From contig NZ_FMAG01000005.1 of the NCBI RefSeq assembly GCF_900094585.1, positions 248,001 through 312,000 of the forward strand: a stretch of DNA of 64,000 nt. The letters are read 5' to 3'. The DNA is from Martinezella multihospitum. Its GTDB lineage: Bacteria > Pseudomonadota > Alphaproteobacteria > Rhizobiales > Rhizobiaceae. Shown here one piece after another: positions 61,329 to 64,000 of the stretch; within the stretch, counting starts at the first letter, position 1, and the number at the start of each line of letters is the position of its first letter. The position numbers were made by a program, and so were the translations under genes. The notes beneath the pieces were generated by a model, which made no database searches, was not told the origin of the DNA, and saw only the letters and a program-made list of their open reading frames with translations.

Positions 61329-62459
61329 ATGGTGAAACATAGGGAAAGCCGGCCCGGCCAGAAGGCTGCGAGCGGTCCAGGGGCAAAACCCCGGCGTGAT
61401 ATGCCCGGCAAGTCGCCGGCAAAGCCTGCGCATGCCTCAAGGCCAGCCAAGCCTTCGCGCGATCATAGCGAGCGCGTTGCCGAGCCGCGTGCCGCAGTAT
61501 CTGCTGCCTCCGCGCCCGAACGCCCGCTGATCGCCCGCACCGGCGAGCGGCCGGCCGAGCGCGTGCCCGTGATCCTCGAGTCGCTCGGCGCCGGCGATTT
61601 TCACCTGATCGACAGCGGTAATGGCCTGAAGCTCGAACAATACGGTCCCTACCGCATCGTTCGGCCTGAGGCACAGGCGCTGTGGCCGCCGTCGCTTGCC
61701 GCGCATATCTGGGACAATGCCGATGCCGTCTTTACCGGCGATACGGACGAGGACGGCATGGGCCGCTGGCGCTTTCCGCGCGAAGCGCTTGGCGAGACCT
61801 GGCCGCTGCAATTGCTCGGCGTCGATTTTCTCGGCCGCTTCACTGCGTTTCGCCATGTCGGCGTCTTCCCGGAGCAGATCGTGCATTGGGCCTGGATGAA
61901 GGAGCAGGTCGAGGCGGCGAAACGGCCGCTGAAGGTCCTGAACCTCTTCGGCTATACCGGTGTGGCGTCGCTCGTCGCCGCGGCTGCCGGCGCAGAAGTG
62001 ACCCATGTAGATGCCTCCAAGAAGGCGATCGGCTGGGCACGCGAAAACCAGGCGCTGGGCCGCATGGAAAAGCTGCCGATCCGCTGGATCTGCGAGGATG
62101 CCATGAAGTTCATCCTGCGCGAAGAGCGGCGTGGCAGCAAATACGATATTATCCTGACCGACCCGCCGAAGTTCGGCCGCGGCCCGAATGGCGAGGTCTG
62201 GCATCTTTTCGAGCACCTGCCGCTGATGCTCGATATCTGCCGCGAGATCCTGTCGCCGAAGGCGCTCGGCCTGGTGCTCACGGCCTATTCCATCCGCGCC
62301 AGCTTCTACTCGATCCATGAGCTGATGCGCGAGACCATGCGCGGCGCCGGCGGCGTGGTCGAATCCGGCGAACTGGTCATCCGCGAAGCTGGCCTTGATG
62401 GCCGCACGCCGGGCAGGGCGCTTTCCACTTCTCTCTTCAGCCGCTGGGTGCCGAAATGA
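61329..62459 (+). CDS. Class I SAM-dependent rRNA methyltransferase, RlmI/RlmK-like
   Basis: The 376-residue protein has a low-complexity Pro/Ala/Lys/Ser-rich N-terminal tail (~residues 1-70). The methyltransferase domain follows, with KVLNLFGYTGVASLVAAAAGA (motif I), THVDASKKAIGWARENQ and the catalytic DPPKFGRG loop. It resembles 23S rRNA m5C methyltransferases of the RlmI type. No PUA domain was seen at the start. It overlaps the next gene by four bases, so the two RNA methyltransferases are coupled. Confidence 0.87.
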   Translation: MVKHRESRPGQKAASGPGAKPRRDMPGKSPAKPAHASRPAKPSRDHSERVAEPRAAVSAASAPERPLIARTGERPAERVPVILESLGAGDFHLIDSGNGLKLEQYGPYRIVRPEAQALWPPSLAAHIWDNADAVFTGDTDEDGMGRWRFPREALGETWPLQLLGVDFLGRFTAFRHVGVFPEQIVHWAWMKEQVEAAKRPLKVLNLFGYTGVASLVAAAAGAEVTHVDASKKAIGWARENQALGRMEKLPIRWICEDAMKFILREERRGSKYDIILTDPPKFGRGPNGEVWHLFEHLPLMLDICREILSPKALGLVLTAYSIRASFYSIHELMRETMRGAGGVVESGELVIREAGLDGRTPGRALSTSLFSRWVPK

Positions 62460-63307
62460 ACCAGGATTTCCGCAATGACGGCCCGCGCAAGGTCGGACAG
62501 GTCAAGGAGGTCACCTCGCTTGCCAATCCGATCGTCAAGGACATCAAGGCGCTGACCGTCAAGAAGTCCCGCGAGGAAAGCGGCGCCTTCCTGGCCGAAG
62601 GGCTGAAGCTCGTCATCGATGCGCTGGAACTCGGCTGGACGATCCGCACGCTCGTTTACGCCAAGGCCGCCAAGGGCAAGCCGCTCGTCGAGCAGGTGGC
62701 CGCAAAGACGGTCGCCGCCGGCGGGCTGGTGCTCGAGGTCAGCGAAAAGGTCATCGGCTCGATTACCCGTCGCGACAACCCTCAAATGGTGGTCGGAGTC
62801 TTCGAGCAGCGCTGGCGGCCGCTTCGGGACGTCAGGCCGAAGGCAGGCGAAACCTGGGTGGCGCTCGACCGCGTGCGCGATCCCGGCAATCTCGGCACCA
62901 TCATCCGCACCGCCGATGCGGCCGGCGCTTCCGGCGTTATCCTCGTCGGCGAGACGACGGATCCGTTTTCGCTGGAAACCGTGCGTGCCACCATGGGCTC
63001 GGTCTTTGCCGTTCCGGTCGTCAAGGCGACGCCGGAGGAGTTTCTGGCCTGGAAGAAGACGGCTGGTGTTGCCGTCGTCGCCACCCATCTGGCCGGCGCC
63101 GTCGATTACCGCACCATCGATTACAAGAAGAAGCCCGTCGTCATCCTGATGGGCAACGAGCAATCCGGCCTGCCGGATGCTCTGGCAAAAGAGGCCGACG
63201 CGCTTGCCCGCATCCCGCAGGCCGGCCGTGCCGATAGCCTCAATCTGGCGGTTGCGACGGCAGTCATGCTGTTCGAAGCCCGCCGCCATATCCTGACACT
63301 CACCTGA
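62456..63307 (+). CDS. TrmH/SpoU-family RNA 2'-O-methyltransferase
   Basis: The 283-residue protein has an N-terminal substrate-binding domain and the SPOUT catalytic domain with WVALDRVRDPGNLGTIIRTADAAGASGVILV (motif 1), VILMGNEQSGLP (motif 2) and the C-terminal RADSLNLAVATAVMLFEARR (motif 3). It methylates a ribose in 23S rRNA or tRNA; the exact site cannot be assigned. It is coupled to the upstream methyltransferase by an ATGA overlap. Confidence 0.9.
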   Translation: MNQDFRNDGPRKVGQVKEVTSLANPIVKDIKALTVKKSREESGAFLAEGLKLVIDALELGWTIRTLVYAKAAKGKPLVEQVAAKTVAAGGLVLEVSEKVIGSITRRDNPQMVVGVFEQRWRPLRDVRPKAGETWVALDRVRDPGNLGTIIRTADAAGASGVILVGETTDPFSLETVRATMGSVFAVPVVKATPEEFLAWKKTAGVAVVATHLAGAVDYRTIDYKKKPVVILMGNEQSGLPDALAKEADALARIPQAGRADSLNLAVATAVMLFEARRHILTLT

Positions 63308-63333
63308 TTCTGACACTTATCTAGCGAGACCAG

Positions 63334-63852
63334 ATGACCGAAAGCGAGACCCACGAACAGCCGACTGCAAAGCCAGCCCTGTTTTCACGGCCCCTGCCCA
63401 TCCTGATTTTCATCGTGGTCGCCGTTGTTCTCGATCAGGCCATCAAGATCATGGTCGATCACTGGTTGCCGCTGCAGGAAATGGTGCCTGTCATCCCGAT
63501 GCTGGCGCTCTATCGCACCTACAATCTCGGGGTCGCCTTCTCGATGCTCTCTGGCATGGACGGCTGGTTCATCGTCGGGATGCGCCTCGTTATCGTCGCC
63601 TTCGTGCTGTGGCTCTGGCGGCGCACGCCCGATCATCGCTGGCTTGCTCATACGGGCTTTGCCCTCATCATTGCCGGCGCGCTCGGCAATCTGCTCGACC
63701 GCTTCCTCTATGGTCACGTGATCGATTATATCCTGTTCCATACGCAGACATGGTCTTTCGCCGTTTTCAATCTTGCCGACAGTTTCATCACGGTCGGGGC
63801 GGGCTGCGTCATTCTCGACGAGCTTCTGATGCCGAAAAAGGCAAAAGCTTAA
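63334..63852 (+). CDS. lspA: Lipoprotein signal peptidase (signal peptidase II)
   Basis: The 172-residue four-span membrane protease has the catalytic aspartates in GNLLDRFLYGHVIDYI and VFNLADSFITVGAG, and the early VLDQAIKIMVD motif. It removes signal peptides from prolipoproteins after lipid attachment. A probable further gene begins 56 bases downstream, at the window edge. Confidence 0.95.
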   Translation: MTESETHEQPTAKPALFSRPLPILIFIVVAVVLDQAIKIMVDHWLPLQEMVPVIPMLALYRTYNLGVAFSMLSGMDGWFIVGMRLVIVAFVLWLWRRTPDHRWLAHTGFALIIAGALGNLLDRFLYGHVIDYILFHTQTWSFAVFNLADSFITVGAGCVILDELLMPKKAKA

Positions 63853-63907
63853 AATTCTAGCGAATCCCTGAAGGCATCAGGAAGAATGCCCATGTTAGCC
63901 AGACTGC

Positions 63908-64000
63908 ATGAGCACTCTGGCAGATTTGCAGGAAAAGCTTGCCGCGGCGGCAGTTCACGACCAAACGGGACCGATCGAAGGGCCGGCCGCCGACGAGTCG
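63908..64000 (+). CDS. Start of an unidentified gene, cut by the window edge
   Basis: An ATG at 63908 opens a frame of 31 codons that stays open to the last base (MSTLADLQEKLAAAAVHDQT, then GPIEGPAADES). Its codon use is similar to neighbouring genes. No family is recognisable from this fragment. Confidence 0.5.
   Translation, partial: MSTLADLQEKLAAAAVHDQTGPIEGPAADES

Overview
The window looks like chromosome from a Rhizobium-type alphaproteobacterium. Evidence: high GC coding bias throughout; rpsT next to dnaA; the gene series lptC-lptA-lptB-rpoN-hpf-ptsN; a choline-O-sulfatase/choline-binding-protein pair with its dedicated LysR regulator; a dense group of GANTC (CcrM-type) sites ahead of dnaA; and two kinds of intergenic repeat common in rhizobia. 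No tRNA, rRNA, CRISPR, IS element or prophage was seen. Most genes are intact and read as housekeeping or ordinary accessory functions.

Layout. 1-11 kb: end of the ComM/YifB ATPase gene, cysK, two LysE-type exporters, small hydrolases, a NIPSNAP/EamA pair with an Lrp regulator, dut with an acetyltransferase, prfC. 11-19 kb: an orphan BtuF/TroA-like binding protein followed by TrmO and a molbindin, the choline-sulfate genes, and trehalose synthesis (otsB, otsA). A short leader-peptide transcript ending in an intrinsic terminator lies upstream of otsB. 19.8-29.8 kb: a class II amidotransferase, coaBC, several regulator/target pairs, an ArsR-AHSA1-GFA operon with a clear promoter/operator, and a VapBC toxin-antitoxin pair.

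29.9-37.3 kb (minus strand) is the most interesting region. A tightly packed operon encodes a histidine-ammonia-lyase-like protein lacking the MIO-forming Ala-Ser-Gly, a hydantoinase, an N-carbamoyl-amino-acid hydrolase, a DUF917 (thiohydantoin desulfurase family) protein, a small TfoX-like protein and a urocanase homologue. This set matches, step for step, a route from ergothioneine (or another thiohistidine betaine) through thiourocanate, a thiohydantoin, hydantoin-5-propionate and N-carbamoyl-glutamate to glutamate. That function is inferred from families, gene set and motif loss, not proven.

37.5-52.8 kb holds core genes: ubiB, ubiE, mutM, an enoyl-CoA hydratase, rpsT, dnaA, hemW, rdgB, rph, hrcA and grpE. 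A second GFA gene lies between hrcA and grpE on the opposite strand. 52.8-64 kb has ptsN, hpf, rpoN and the LPS-transport genes lptB/A/C on the minus strand. Then come sppA, an IHF-beta gene, a LapA-like membrane protein, a GNAT, a CoxG-like protein, two RNA methyltransferases, lspA and the start of a further gene cut by the window edge.
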